Part shown: one piece after another, positions 1-10,060 of the stretch
Layout: every line of letters starts with the position of its first letter
Numbering within the stretch: position 1 is the stretch's first letter
Assembly: GCA_037974965.1 (NCBI GenBank)
Contig: JBBPFI010000001.1
Span: forward strand, 496,001 to 560,000
Direction: 5' to 3'
Length of the DNA: 64,000 nucleotides
From: Dacryopinax spathularia
Taxonomy: Eukaryota > Basidiomycota > Dacrymycetes > Dacrymycetales > Dacrymycetaceae
Translations under genes and position numbers: made by a program
The notes under the pieces: generated by a model
Database searches by the model: none
Seen by the model: the letters and a program-made list of their open reading frames with translations, nothing else
Told to the model about the DNA's origin: nothing

Positions 1-324
1 GTTCGCGGACTGACCAGGTTGGTTGGGTGGGGATGCAGAGGTCGTCTACTTCGATGTCGTCTGCTACGGTAGACTTTAACCGGACCAGGCGCCTCGCCGC
101 CGGTAGGGACGCTCTGCGGGCTGGCAGCCCTCGCCGTGAGAGTCCTCGGAGCATAGCAGCGGTAGCGCGAGCGTCCCAGGCGAGAGAGAAGCAAGGACGA
201 GGGGACCCTTAGACTAAAATTCCAATAATCAAGCCCGGAGAAACTCGCTTCTCCGAACAGCATATAGTGAAGCATCGTCAGATCGTTATCGATATATCTA
301 CAATACACATCCCTCTCGCACACT
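1..324. other. Gene-free left edge
   Basis: I see no supported gene here. The stretch holds the probable 3' untranslated region of the minus-strand gene that ends at 325. A 61-codon open frame at 27-212 has arginine/serine-rich composition without any motif, and I do not regard it as coding. Confidence 0.4.
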
Positions 325-2095
325 CTAAGCCTGCACCCCAGCACTAGCAAGCACCCTCTCCCTCCCCCTCCTAGTACCCACCAACACCCACGTCCTCAGC
401 ACGAACCGCCTCACATCACTCCTCGTCAGCCCGCTCCTTCTCCATCCATACCTGAGCAGCGCAGCGAGCGTAAGCAGGAAACTGAGGTCGAGGAACATAC
501 GCCTGATAATGGCGAGGAGCGGACTGCGGTGGAATGCTTCGTTCGAGAGTAGGAACCCGGCTGTTCGCTGCAGGAGAGAAAAGAGGTAGGAAAGCGGGGA
601 GATGATTATGCTCCACATGCCCCAGCCTTCCGCCCACACTATCCGATGTGGCCTGCCTCCCGGTCCGAGCCCAGAGTTCTGACGACTACGACTGCCGCCG
701 CCGGCGGCGCTTAGAAGGGGACTGCCGGCACGTTCGCCTCTCGTGGTGGACTCGATCGATTCGAGTCGTTCGTGTAAAGCGGCTAGGGATGCCTGCATGC
801 TTTCTAGTGCTCGTTCGAGTGGAGGCCGGTGTGCTCGACTAACACCGGGAGCGGGGAGTGGAATGGAACCGGGGAAAGGGACGCCAGAGGCGGAAGACGT
901 ATCGGGGTAGGGGGGTTGAGTTCGTATATGGCCGTACGGGTGTGGGTAAGGCGGGTATCCTGCTGCTGCTGCTGTTGGAGGGGCAGCGGAAGGGCCATAT
1001 CCCACTGATGTCCGGCTCGACACGGGCTGAGAGGAGCCGGACGTCGCATGCGCGTAGGCCGATGGAGTGGCGTGCCTCGGTATAGGTTGTACGGACGGCA
1101 AAACAGGAGCAGAGAACTGCTGTACCAGCTGCGGCGGGGGAGGTGAGGTAGTCCGTTCGCTCATAGGCAACTGGATAGACTGAGTCATCGGTGTCCTGTA
1201 CCGCGAGACGCTCGATACTGGTCTCGCGCCCGCTTGGGAGGTCACCTCGGAGGCGGCGTTATTGAACGCGTCTTCTTCCATCGCTTGGGTTATTGCGGAG
1301 CGGGAGACTTGGCCCCATTGTTCGGTCGAAGAGGAATGGAGGAGCTCGGAGTTCGGGTCGGCGGGGTCGTATAGATGCTCGGGGGGTGGAGGGGGAGGGG
1401 ACATGATGGATGGTGAGGCAGAGGAAGACGATCGGGGCTCGTAGTCTTCTTCATCTGTACCAACAATAATGAATTCAGCATGCGCGGCTCGAGCGGAGTT
1501 ACAGGGAGCAGGGGGACGCACCCATGGAGGTTTCTGGTCGGTAAGAGTCGAGTTCTCGTGCGAGGTCTCGAGCGACTGTCCGGCCGGAGTACTTCCTCAG
1601 TACTCTGAGTAGTGTTTCCACATACTGCCTCTTCGCCTCTCTGGGGTCCATATCGCGGTGTTTTGCCCATGCGTCCCTAGACGTCCGTCAATCAGTAAAA
1701 TGACGGAGCGATGTCGAACAAGACGTACCACTTCGCCCTCCCCAGTACATCCCATATCCCCGGTCTTGTAGATGGAACATTTCCCACGGTAGCTTGCTTG
1801 TACAAGCTGCCATATCCTCAGACCCCTCCCGACGCAACGCAAGACGCCCAGATCCTCACCTGTACATAGCAAGCTTCTCCTCATACCCCGTCTGGATCGG
1901 CCCCGTCTTCGACAGCCTACGCCCATTAGTCACGCCTCCAACCGCATCGCTCGAGAACCAACGTACCCCTGAACGATCTCCACGGCTCTGTCGAACTGCC
2001 TATCCATCCCAACCAACTCCTGATCAGACCCTATTCAATCCAGATCGGAAAAGGGAGGCGAACCTGTCCAGCCAGTCCTGGCTCTCCTCCTCCAT
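325..2095 (-). CDS. Acyl-CoA-binding domain membrane protein, Atg37/ACBD5-like
   Basis: Six exons join in phase (2095-2064, 1999-1967, 1916-1860, 1806-1729, 1676-1522, 1454-325) into a 494-residue protein. Residues about 12-105 form an acyl-CoA-binding domain. Visible family motifs are FDRAVEIVQ, SKTGPIQTGYEEKL, LYKQATVGNV, GIWDVLGRAKWDAWAKHRD and a terminal YVETLLRVLRKYSG. A long Ser/Pro-rich linker follows, then a short likely coiled coil (LERALESMQASLAALHERLE) and a hydrophobic C-terminal stretch (LSFLLTLAALLRYGW) before a basic tail. ACB domain, coiled coil and C-terminal anchor in this order are known from Atg37 and ACBD4/5, peroxisomal membrane proteins that bind acyl-CoA and act in pexophagy and organelle contact. 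Peroxisomal location here is inferred. The start was chosen because MEEESQDWLDR splices straight into the domain. The gene shares a 326-bp divergent promoter with SLX1. Confidence 0.82.
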
Positions 2096-2421
2096 CTTCG
2101 TGTTCTTATGCGTTGATTGTTCGTTATCCTCAGTGATATACAAGGCCAGCCAGTAAGGAAATAGTCAAGAAGAGCAGAAGGAGATAAGGTATGTGTGGGG
2201 TTGAGCAGACTAGTCTGACAGGTTGACGATGGACAGGCAGGCGCGCGATCCCCACCGAACACGCGGCTATTCGGAGAGAGCAGCTCTGCCTCCGCGGTTC
2301 CGGCTATTACGCGCGTCTTTCACCGACGCGCCCCCGACCTCGCTCTTCTACCTAGTCATCTCGGCTCGTCCTGCTTCCCTCTCTCGACCTGCTTTGCTTG
2401 TGGTGAGATCTGAATCGGTCT
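2096..2421. promoter_or_regulatory. Divergent promoter, ACBD gene / SLX1
   Basis: This 326-bp spacer separates the start codons of two genes that are transcribed away from each other. It must hold both core promoters. I see no clear TATA box and no repeated motif. Confidence 0.45.
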
Positions 2422-4006
2422 ATGCTTCCTACGATATGTAGAAGGGCACCTAGAACTGTCAAACCCAAAGTCAAGAAATTGGCGGCGGCCCTGGAAGTAC
2501 CGCGAGAGCATGCATTTCCGCCGTTTTATGCTTGTTATGTACTTCGATCACTTGGCACGCGACCGAGAGGTCGGAAGACCTATATCGGTACTACGACCGA
2601 CCCCGTAAGGAGGCTAAGGCAACACAATGGCGAACTTTCCCAGGTCTGTTCCCCTCCTCATTCCTTCCTCATACGGTCTCGCTGAAATGTCTTGTGGGTG
2701 TAGGGAGCTCGGAAGACCGCGAGGGACAGACCGTGGATCATGAGCCTGCTCGTGCATGGATTTCCGAGTAGACTGCACGCGCTGCAGTTCGAATGGGCGC
2801 TCCAACATCCGTGGAAGAGTCGGCACTTAGCGAAGCATTTCCCATCCCTGGTGGGGCGGATGAAGCTCTCGCGGATCGTTTCGTACGTCCCTCTCTCACC
2901 GAAGTCTAGCACCTTCAGTCGGCTGATGAGATTTTATTGTGGTGTGCGTTAGAGTGGTGAGGAATATGCTAGCCAACCCGTCCTACCGTTCCTGGCCCTT
3001 ACACATAACCCTACTGGATAAACAAGCCTCCTCAGCCTGGAAAGCAGCCGCCTCCTCCACTCCAAAGCTCCCAGAAGGCTGCGAAATCCGGACCAAAACG
3101 CTCCGAGTGAGCAAATCCGGCTCTCAGGATCTCAGCAAGGCGGGGTTCGATATCACAGACTCGGAGTTTCGGGATGCGATAGTGAAGAAGGAATCTCGAC
3201 TGCTTGCACTTGCTACTTCCTCGACGTGCAGCATTTGCAAGGAACCGGTCAACCTTGCTCAGTCGCTGGACACGACCATCTGCCCCTCGGACGGATGTAC
3301 GAGTGTGGCGCACATCCCATGCCTAGGAAAGGACTTCGCCTCGCAGTCCTCGACGGCGCCGCTTCTGCCCCGAGCTGGCAAGTGTCGTGAGTGCGAAACG
3401 ACTGTTCTGTGGGGCGACGTCATACGCGGTTGTTATCACCGGCTGCGCCACAGAACTGCGCTGGCTGACGTGGAAGAGGATGAACTGGAGGTGGACGATG
3501 AGGTCGAGGAGGCGGAGGACGAGCCGGGCTCGGAGGCTTTGCCCGTTAAGAAAAGGTCGACGCGGAAAATCAAGAAGAGTACGACGAAAAGGAAGTCGAC
3601 TCTTACGAAGAGGAAGACGACTGACACAAAGAGGAAAGCGACTGCAACGAGTCGGGCAAAGACGACGGCTAAACGGACGGCGAAGTCCACGAGTGGGAAG
3701 AAAACACCTCGGAAGCGCATAGCCAAGGTGACCTCACCTAGTAAGGCTGAATCGAAGAAACGTGGAAGAGTTAGGAAGACAGACACGGCCGGAGAAGCTT
3801 CTTCACCAACCACGCCAGAGCCGAAGAAACGCGGGCGATCGAGGAAGACGGACGTTGTCGGTAGGGCATCACCATCAGCCATGGCAGAGCCGAAGAAACG
3901 GGGACGACCGAGAAAAACGGAGACTGTCGTGAGCGTTGTTGTTAGGGCTGGAGGCAGTCGCCCGGGTCCTAAGGCAGGAAAGCCGAAGAGGCGGTTGACG
4001 GCATGA
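2422..4006 (+). CDS. SLX1: Structure-specific endonuclease subunit SLX1 with basic AT-hook tail
   Basis: Exons 2422-2643, 2704-2882 and 2953-4006 give 484 residues. The N-terminus is a GIY-YIG nuclease domain: FYACYVLRS, then [19 protein letters not shown] with the catalytic arginine, then [19 protein letters not shown] with the metal-binding glutamate. A C4HC3 RING-like finger follows (CSICKEP, CPSDGC, AHIPCL, CREC). SLX1 works with the SLX4 scaffold to cut branched DNA such as Holliday junctions and flaps in the nucleus. After an acidic stretch the last 130 residues are unusual: a Lys/Thr/Ser-rich, histone H1-like segment, then three PKKRGRxRKT repeats, the last with a true RGRP AT-hook core. 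Typical SLX1 proteins end soon after the finger. The tail probably adds DNA binding. The gene converges on the mS34-like gene. Confidence 0.9.
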
Positions 4007-4220
4007 GACCATCAAACGAGGGGATCAACTGTATCGATAGGAAAATGCAAAGATTGTATTACATCGCATGTAGACAGCATATGATCTGTACCGTCATGAC
4101 CAACACAAAGTGCGTGGCCGTCCTTTGGGCCTTCCGGCAATAGCCCTATGGTCCCATCGCTCACACAGTAGTTACTCTCGGCATCGCGAAGCACAGGCTA
4201 CGACAGTGGTTGGATCTTCA

Positions 4221-4716
4221 TCATGCATCTGCGGTCGCAGATGGGGGCAGCGCCTCTGGCGGTAGAGGCACGCTCGTCACGCTCGCACCCTCTGGCAGGC
4301 TCTTCGGGAGAGGTATCGGCTGCGGTCCAATGGTCGCCCAATAGTACTTGAGTCCGCCCCTAATCTCCTCCGCACGTTCCGACACGACCTTGCCTATAGC
4401 AACTTCAGTCAGAACGCAGAAAGACGACCGGCCATGATGGTAACGTACCCTTCCAGATGAGTCTTCCCCACGCCTTGCCCCTCGTCCCGTCAAGCTTCAG
4501 CTTCACCCTGCTAATCCTCCAATAACTCCCCTCAATCCCCTTGTTATGCCAGCGCGTCTGTACGACTCCGAACCCAAGTCCGTCGTTCGGTAGCTGGGAG
4601 AGGACTTGGTAGAGGGTTTGCCGAGGTGGGATGACGCGGTGACCTATGCTCTGGATGGGAAGGACGACCTTTGGTGCTGAGGTCGACGCTTCCCTCGCTA
4701 TTAATGTTGCTAGCAT
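4221..4716 (-). CDS. Mitochondrial small-subunit ribosomal protein, mS34-like
   Basis: Two exons (4716-4449 and 4393-4221) encode 146 residues. The segment TRWHNKGIEGSYWRISRVKL, followed by HGKAWG-like GTRGKAWGRLIWKG, resembles the MRP-S34 family of the mitoribosomal small subunit. The short N-terminus with Ala, Arg and Ser residues fits a mitochondrial protein. The splice K-G-K-V-V keeps the frame and joins to a conserved-looking EEIRGGLKYYWATIGP block. The family call rests on my memory of fungal homologues and is less certain than the call of its partner. The divergent neighbour 218 bp away encodes uL24m, which supports a mitoribosomal role and suggests joint regulation. Confidence 0.65.
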
Positions 4717-4934
4717 GCTGGTGCTGGTGCCCTGCCTAGTTGTTTCCCCCTGACAAGAAGAGGACGGTCGAGGGGATAAGGGACCGTTTGTGGGCTCGCG
4801 ACGGAAATCAAAAGTTGGTGAAAAAGCCTCCGAGCCGAAATAGGCAATCGGCAGTTGAGCGTCGATCGTCGTTCAGCTCTGTGCTCACCCGTCGACGTCC
4901 GTCCGCTCACCGCCCAAAAGGCCCATCGCCGACG
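4717..4934. promoter_or_regulatory. Shared promoter of two mitoribosomal genes
   Basis: Only 218 bp separate the start codons of the mS34-like gene (-) and the uL24m gene (+). Both products would be needed in step for mitoribosome assembly, so a bidirectional promoter is likely. I see no TATA box. Confidence 0.5.
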
Positions 4935-6285
4935 ATGCCGAGGTACAACCTCGCCTTGACGCCGCTGAGGACGGACCAACCACAGAAGAACCTCTACCAC
5001 CTTATCTCCCGCACTAAAAATTCGCACCCTCCCAGGCAGGGCGACGGCCAGAAGCTCAAATGGGTCGCTCCAAAGGACCGCATTAAGTGGTGGAATATCA
5101 CGCCGGGGGATAAGGTGCGGTTGATGGTGGGGAAGGAGGAGTTCACGAAGAAGCATAAGCTGGAGGTCGTCGAGGTGGACCGGGAATTGAACCGGGTGTA
5201 CCTGAAGGATGGGCCGCAGGTGCGTGCATATTTCTCGCATTGAAGGGTGGTGTAAGAGAACTCTAATGGACTACACACAGCTCGTTCACATGGTGCCTAA
5301 TCCGACAAAGGATCCCGAGACGCCCAAGCACGTCATGAGGCCCATGCCCGTACACTACAGCAACGTGCAGCTCTACATCGGTGACTTCGAGTTCCCGCCA
5401 CTACCGGGAAGAACCGAGCCTCGCGTCATGCCGGTGTACGCAACCCGAGTAAACCGAACACCGCCCACGTACGCGAAGAACCTTGGTCGATATATCTGGA
5501 CACGATACGCTGCGCAGACGACACCCCGTCTACCGCCGAAGTACGACGAGAACGGGAATAAAGTCAGGATCGAGATCCCCTGGCCAGAGTACACGCCCCG
5601 CCAGGTCCCGGAGCGTATGTTGTTCCTGATGTTACCTGCCCAAACATCCTGAAAGATCTTTTCTATAGCGGGCCCGCTGGACGCCACTGCAGAAGAAGTG
5701 CTCAAGGTGACTTGGGTTCCTCCGCCACCCACCATCAACCCTGGCGCATACAGGAAGCACAACCCAAGGCCCGAGGACCTGTATCTGAAGAGCCAGGGTG
5801 CAGATCCATCCCAGCCGATGGAGCACTTCGTCGCCAAGGAACTCTCCTCTTACTGGTCGCGCAAGAACAGGACGCGTCGCTGGCAGCTACGGGCCGAATA
5901 CCGCCAGAAGCGGTTGGTGAGATGGATCAAGCGCGAGAAGAGGGAGAGCGAGACGTACGCGGATGGCCGGACGAAGAAGGAGATCATCCTGGACGCTACG
6001 TACAAGTATGAGCGGGCGGAGGAGGAGCGCCAGAAGCAGAAACGTCATAAGCGGTTGATGAACACTCCTCGAGGCCAGAAGATCGCGCGGAAGATCAAGC
6101 GGACCGCGAAGAAGAAGGCGAAGGCGCCTTACAAGGTCAACAAGGTCGTGCTCAAGCCGGCGAGGAACCAGTATATCCCTCCTGGTGCGAATGTGGTGGA
6201 GGAGGTGACATGGGCACGGTCGCAGAGCGAGAGTACTATGCGGAAGAAGGAGAAGGCACAGGAGAGGAAGAAGCAGCGGAATTGA
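4935..6285 (+). CDS. Mitochondrial large-subunit ribosomal protein uL24m with long C-terminal extension
   Basis: Exons 4935-5219, 5281-5614 and 5669-6285 join into 411 residues. Residues about 45-100 carry a KOW-type fold typical of L24: KWWNITPGDKVRLMVGKEEF, then KLEVVEVDRELNRVYLKDG. The next exon continues with LVHMVPNPTKDPETPKHVMR and matches the family past the intron. In bacteria L24 starts 50S assembly. The mitochondrial form does the same in the organelle. The protein is much longer than bacterial L24 (about 100 residues). The extension is rich in Lys and Arg (KKEIILDATYKYERAEEERQ, KIARKIKRTAKKKAKAPYK) and should contact mitoribosomal RNA. Start ATG 4935 (MPRYNLALTPLR) was preferred over an upstream in-frame ATG at 4740. 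The gene ends 94 bp from the converging ENT gene. Confidence 0.85.
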
Positions 6286-6378
6286 TCGTGCATGTGGGTA
6301 TATGGGTAATGATACAGTTTGCTAGGGATGGGCAATCTATAATCTCCCTTCACAACCTCTCCCCCCGTGGAAAAGTCC

Positions 6379-8057
6379 TCAGCCTCCACGGAACGGATCA
6401 CATCCGCAGATCCAGCCTCGTACTGCAAAGCTCAAGATTGAACCAGTCAACAATCCTCCCATCAGGCAGAAGCTTGCGACAGTCGCAGCGGTATCGATCT
6501 CCTCTCTCAACAGTCTCTTGTTGTGTTCGATGCTCGGTGCGGCCATCATGATGTTACTGCTGACCTGGCCATTCGTGATGCCGAATAGAAGCAGAATGAG
6601 GAGGTACAAGAAGTCGGAGTTGATGATCGGAGTGTTGCCGCTCGTGAAGCCTTCAACGTTGCACATGAGAAAAAGAGGGACGAAGACGGTTCGCGCGAGT
6701 GACCAGAGCATAAGGTTGCGCGGCTTCCAGGTCAGGAGATCGGGATAGGTGCAGAGATGGCGACCGACCCAATCGCCGACATTGAATGTCAGGAAATGAA
6801 GGGCGTTGAAGACGAGCGGATTGAACAAGATCGATGATGAGGCGTCGTGTACGGATCTGATCGACGTTGTGATGGGCGGGAAGACTGCCTGCAGGACGAT
6901 TAGTGAAATCCCGGTGTGTTGTGAATCCTCCTTACGAGGGTGACGATGAACACGTAGGCGACAGCCAGATTGTAGGTGAAGTTCTTCCGCGCGACCTTCC
7001 ACAACGTCCTCGCATCCCTTCTCTGACCCAAGGTCACCGTGCTTTCCACGCTCTCGCCGATCGTGGTTTCTCCCTCTTCTTGCAGAGCCGGAGTCGTGCT
7101 CCCGACCGTTCCGCTAACCCACGGCTCCATAGCCCTTGCATACACCCTCAAGCTCGTCAACCAAGCGTGCGCGAACAGGCATCCTATAAGGAAGACGACA
7201 CCCACGCCAAAGAAGCCGAACGCGCTTGTTGACGCTCCGGCAGGAGACGCGCCTGTGCCCACTATGCTGAGCCAGGCACTGATAAGTTGGACGAGAGAGA
7301 CCAGGACGCCGATAGCAGCTTGACCAGACATAACAGACTGCATGGCCATCGGGCCGAAGATAGAAGCGAGAGCAACTGGTTGAAATGTCAGGACGCTCGC
7401 CAGGTTTGTTTACAGGCATACGTACCTAATGCATTCGAGGTATATGACCCGGCAGAAGCGAGCAGCATCCCAATAGCAATAGAGAAGGCAAAATACACTC
7501 CAGGGGGCGTCGGAACCAAGGTGGAGAGCGTTAGGAGGATAAACATGGCAATGATAGCTCCCATTGACGCTCGTATTCGAAGAGCAGATTGGGCCTGGCA
7601 ACATGAGTGACGGTAAGAACAAAAGAGAGAATAGTACTCACCACGTTTGATGTATACGTCGCGTAGCCCAGTACTACGAAATTCGCTGCGGTAAAGGAGG
7701 TCGACAGCCAAGAAGCGAACGAGCTCTGCAGCGATGAGCCCTCGAGTCTCGACAGGAAATAAGGCATGGCCGTGATCATCGCTGGCAAGTTGTATCAACA
7801 TCAGGGGGTGCAACGCACTGAAGAAGGGACGCACCGTTCCATGGTAATAGTACTGCTGCACCCAAGCAGAAATGTACCCACTTCACGCCTCTGCCTAACG
7901 GCGGCACACCAGTAATCTGCTGCTCCAATGCAGGAGCCGTCCTCACTTCGGTCGGGTCTTCCGGTATCGGTGCATAGCCAGCGCCCGGTGTGATGCTCAA
8001 CCGCCGTCGTTTGCTATGGGATGGCTTTCCCGTTATCAACGAGAACAGATAGGACAT
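6379..8057 (-). CDS. Equilibrative nucleoside transporter (ENT/SLC29 family)
   Basis: Five exons (8057-7835, 7781-7642, 7594-7426, 7375-6936, 6888-6379) give 493 residues in one frame. About eleven membrane segments can be followed, starting with FCLGAAVLLPWNAMITAMPYF, whose LPWN motif marks helix 1 of ENT proteins. Other family blocks are PMAMQSVMSGQAAIGVLVS, NVGDWVGRHLC and LFGITNGQVSSNIMMAAPS. A hydrophilic loop rich in Glu, Thr and Ser separates the two halves, as usual for ENTs. The protein moves nucleosides or nucleobases across the plasma or vacuolar membrane down their gradient. An in-frame ATG at 8243 would add 62 residues. I prefer 8057 because the added part looks like translated leader. 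Confidence 0.9.
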
Positions 8058-10060
8058 GAGGGACGAGAGTGAAAGGGATGAAAGGAGAGGAGTAGGTGGG
8101 AAGAGGAGGTCGTCCGACCCCTCGATTACCCCTCTTGGCTCGACGTAGTGGGCGACATCAGTAGGGTCCGGACTAACAAGCACCCATAAGGACGGGAAGT
8201 GACCGGCAAAGCACGGTGACTTCACTGAGTGAAAACGATGCATTTCAAAGTATATACATCTCTGGGACTACCAAGACAGAAGCCCAAAACAACGTCCCGA
8301 AGGGACAGTATCTACAACAAAGCCCATTATGATGGTACAAAAAGAAATGAGACCCCAGGAAAGGGTATCTGAGATGTCCGTGGATATGTTTAGTGCGTGG
8401 TATGTATCGATTGGCGATCAATCAGCTCTTGAGCCGCTCTGCAGTCTTCAGCAGGCTCATCTCCCTCGGCCGCGTCAACGTCCTTGTTGCCGTCCCTCTG
8501 CATCTCCTGCTGATACGGATCTTGACATGCTTTGCGTTCGGCCCTGAGACGCCATCGTCAATGGCCCCCTGCAGCCGTCCGCAACCAGTGCTGAAGCGAT
8601 TCTCGTCTCTAACAACATTCCTGCTCCCTCCCGATCCCAAGTACTTTCCCATGACACCCCGCCGCTCCGTCGAACTGGTCGAAACCGCCCCTCATAAGTT
8701 AAGTTTAGAAAAGAGGACGTGTTTAGCCAAATTGATAACCATCCGGGCTTTCAGCGGCGGGGTCAGAGCAATTTGGCATCCTCCACTTAGAGGGGGGGGT
8801 TTCGATCCGCCGTGTGAACCGCCGTCTTCCTTGGCAGCCCACACTCCATGAGGCTGTTGCTGGAGCGTGCTTGTCGAGTGTCGTCTTGGGTCGCTGTCTT
8901 GAAATCGTGTCGGAAGTGCAAGCGAGAGTTCTCGTGTCGCCTTTCAGGAAGAGGAAGGTCTTCAACCTCCCTCGTACTGGGTGAGTCAGAGCCGATGGCC
9001 CGTCCTGGGCTTGGCAGCGCGACTCTTGACTCACCACTCCTGAAATCGTCCACGTCGTCCGTCTCGTTCGCGTCCCTCTTGCCGTGGGGACCAGGCTAGC
9101 CCCTCCCAATCTCAAGTACCTTCCCATGACGCCCCGCCGCTCCGTCGAACTGGTCGAGTCCGCCCCTCATAAGTTAAGTTCGGGTATAAGAGGACGTGTT
9201 GAGCCAAATTGATGACCAACCGGGCTTTCAGCGGCGGGGTCAGAGCAATTTGGCGTCCTCCACTTAGAGGGGGGGGATCCGATCCGCCGTGTGAACCGCC
9301 GTCTTCCTTGGCAGCCCACACTCCATGAGGCTGTTGCTGGAGCGTGCCTGTCGAGCGTCGTGGGTCGATATCTTGAGATTGTGCTGGAAGCGCAAGTGAG
9401 AGTCGTCGTTTCCGTTCTTCACGAAAAGGAAAGTCGTCAACCTTCCTCATGTCGGGTGGATTGAAACAGTCAAGAGCCGATGGCCCGATGGGGGCTTCGT
9501 GAAGCGACTCTTGAGTAAATCCTCCTAAAGAACGTCTTCGTCGTCCTCGTCCTTCTCACTCGCGTCCTCCTGCTGGTGGGACCACACTGACTCTTCGAAA
9601 TCTTCAGTACCTTCCCATGACGCCCCGCCGCTCCGTCGAACTGGTCGAATCCGCCCCTCATAAGTTAGGTTCAAGGTATAAGAGGACGTGTTGAGCCAAA
9701 TTGATAACCATCCGGGCTTTCAGCGGCGGGGTCAGAGCAATTTGGCGTCCTCCACTTAGAGGGGGGGGATCCGATCCGCCGTGTGAACCGCCGTCTTCCT
9801 TGGCAGCCCACACTCCATGAGGCTGTTGCTGGAGCGTGCTTGTCGAGCGTCGTCTTGGGTTGGTATCTGAAGATTGTACCGGAAGTGCCAGTGATAGTTG
9901 TTGTTGCTGTTGTGCAGCATAAGAAGGTGGTCAACCTTCCTCGTGGTGTGTGTAAACCGATTGGGGATCAAGGGGATTGTCGTTCGCGGTGGCGCTGCGC
10001 CAAGCCACGAATCGAACAATATGACGGAGCGGGAGATGGCTGGGTGGGGAGTTAGCAAGG
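8058..10060. other. Gene-free 2-kb spacer with tandem repeats
   Basis: This stretch lies between the start of the ENT gene and the end of the JmjC gene, both on the minus strand. It holds the ENT promoter and, from about 8400 to 9960, a tandem repeat array listed separately. Open frames inside are repeated with the array and diverge freely, so I do not call them genes. Confidence 0.5.
8400..9960. repeat. Tandem array of a ~480-bp unit, about three copies
   Basis: The phrase CTTCCCATGACRCCCCGCCG recurs just after 8641, 9116 and 9607, giving periods of 475 and 491 bp. After it each copy runs through the same 240-bp core: CGTCGAACTGGTCGA, AGAGGACGTGTTKAGCCAAA, TTTCAGCGGCGGGGTCAGAG, a small CCTC/GAGG hairpin with a run of 7-8 G, CGTGTGAACCGCCGTCTTCC and CCACACTCCATGAGGCTGTT. 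The second half of each unit is more diverged but still alignable. The last copy fades near 9960, and a degraded piece precedes the first. Core copies look more than 90 percent alike, while flanks differ more, which suggests constraint or gene conversion on the core. No protein family fits. Confidence 0.8.

Noticed and set aside
8740-8825. A tRNA gene in the repeat core
   Set aside because: Box B has an extra base, the anticodon arm is displaced by about ten bases and no acceptor stem pairs.
8393-8851. Open frames in the tandem repeats as small genes
   Set aside because: They recur only because the DNA repeats, diverge with frame breaks between copies and match no family.
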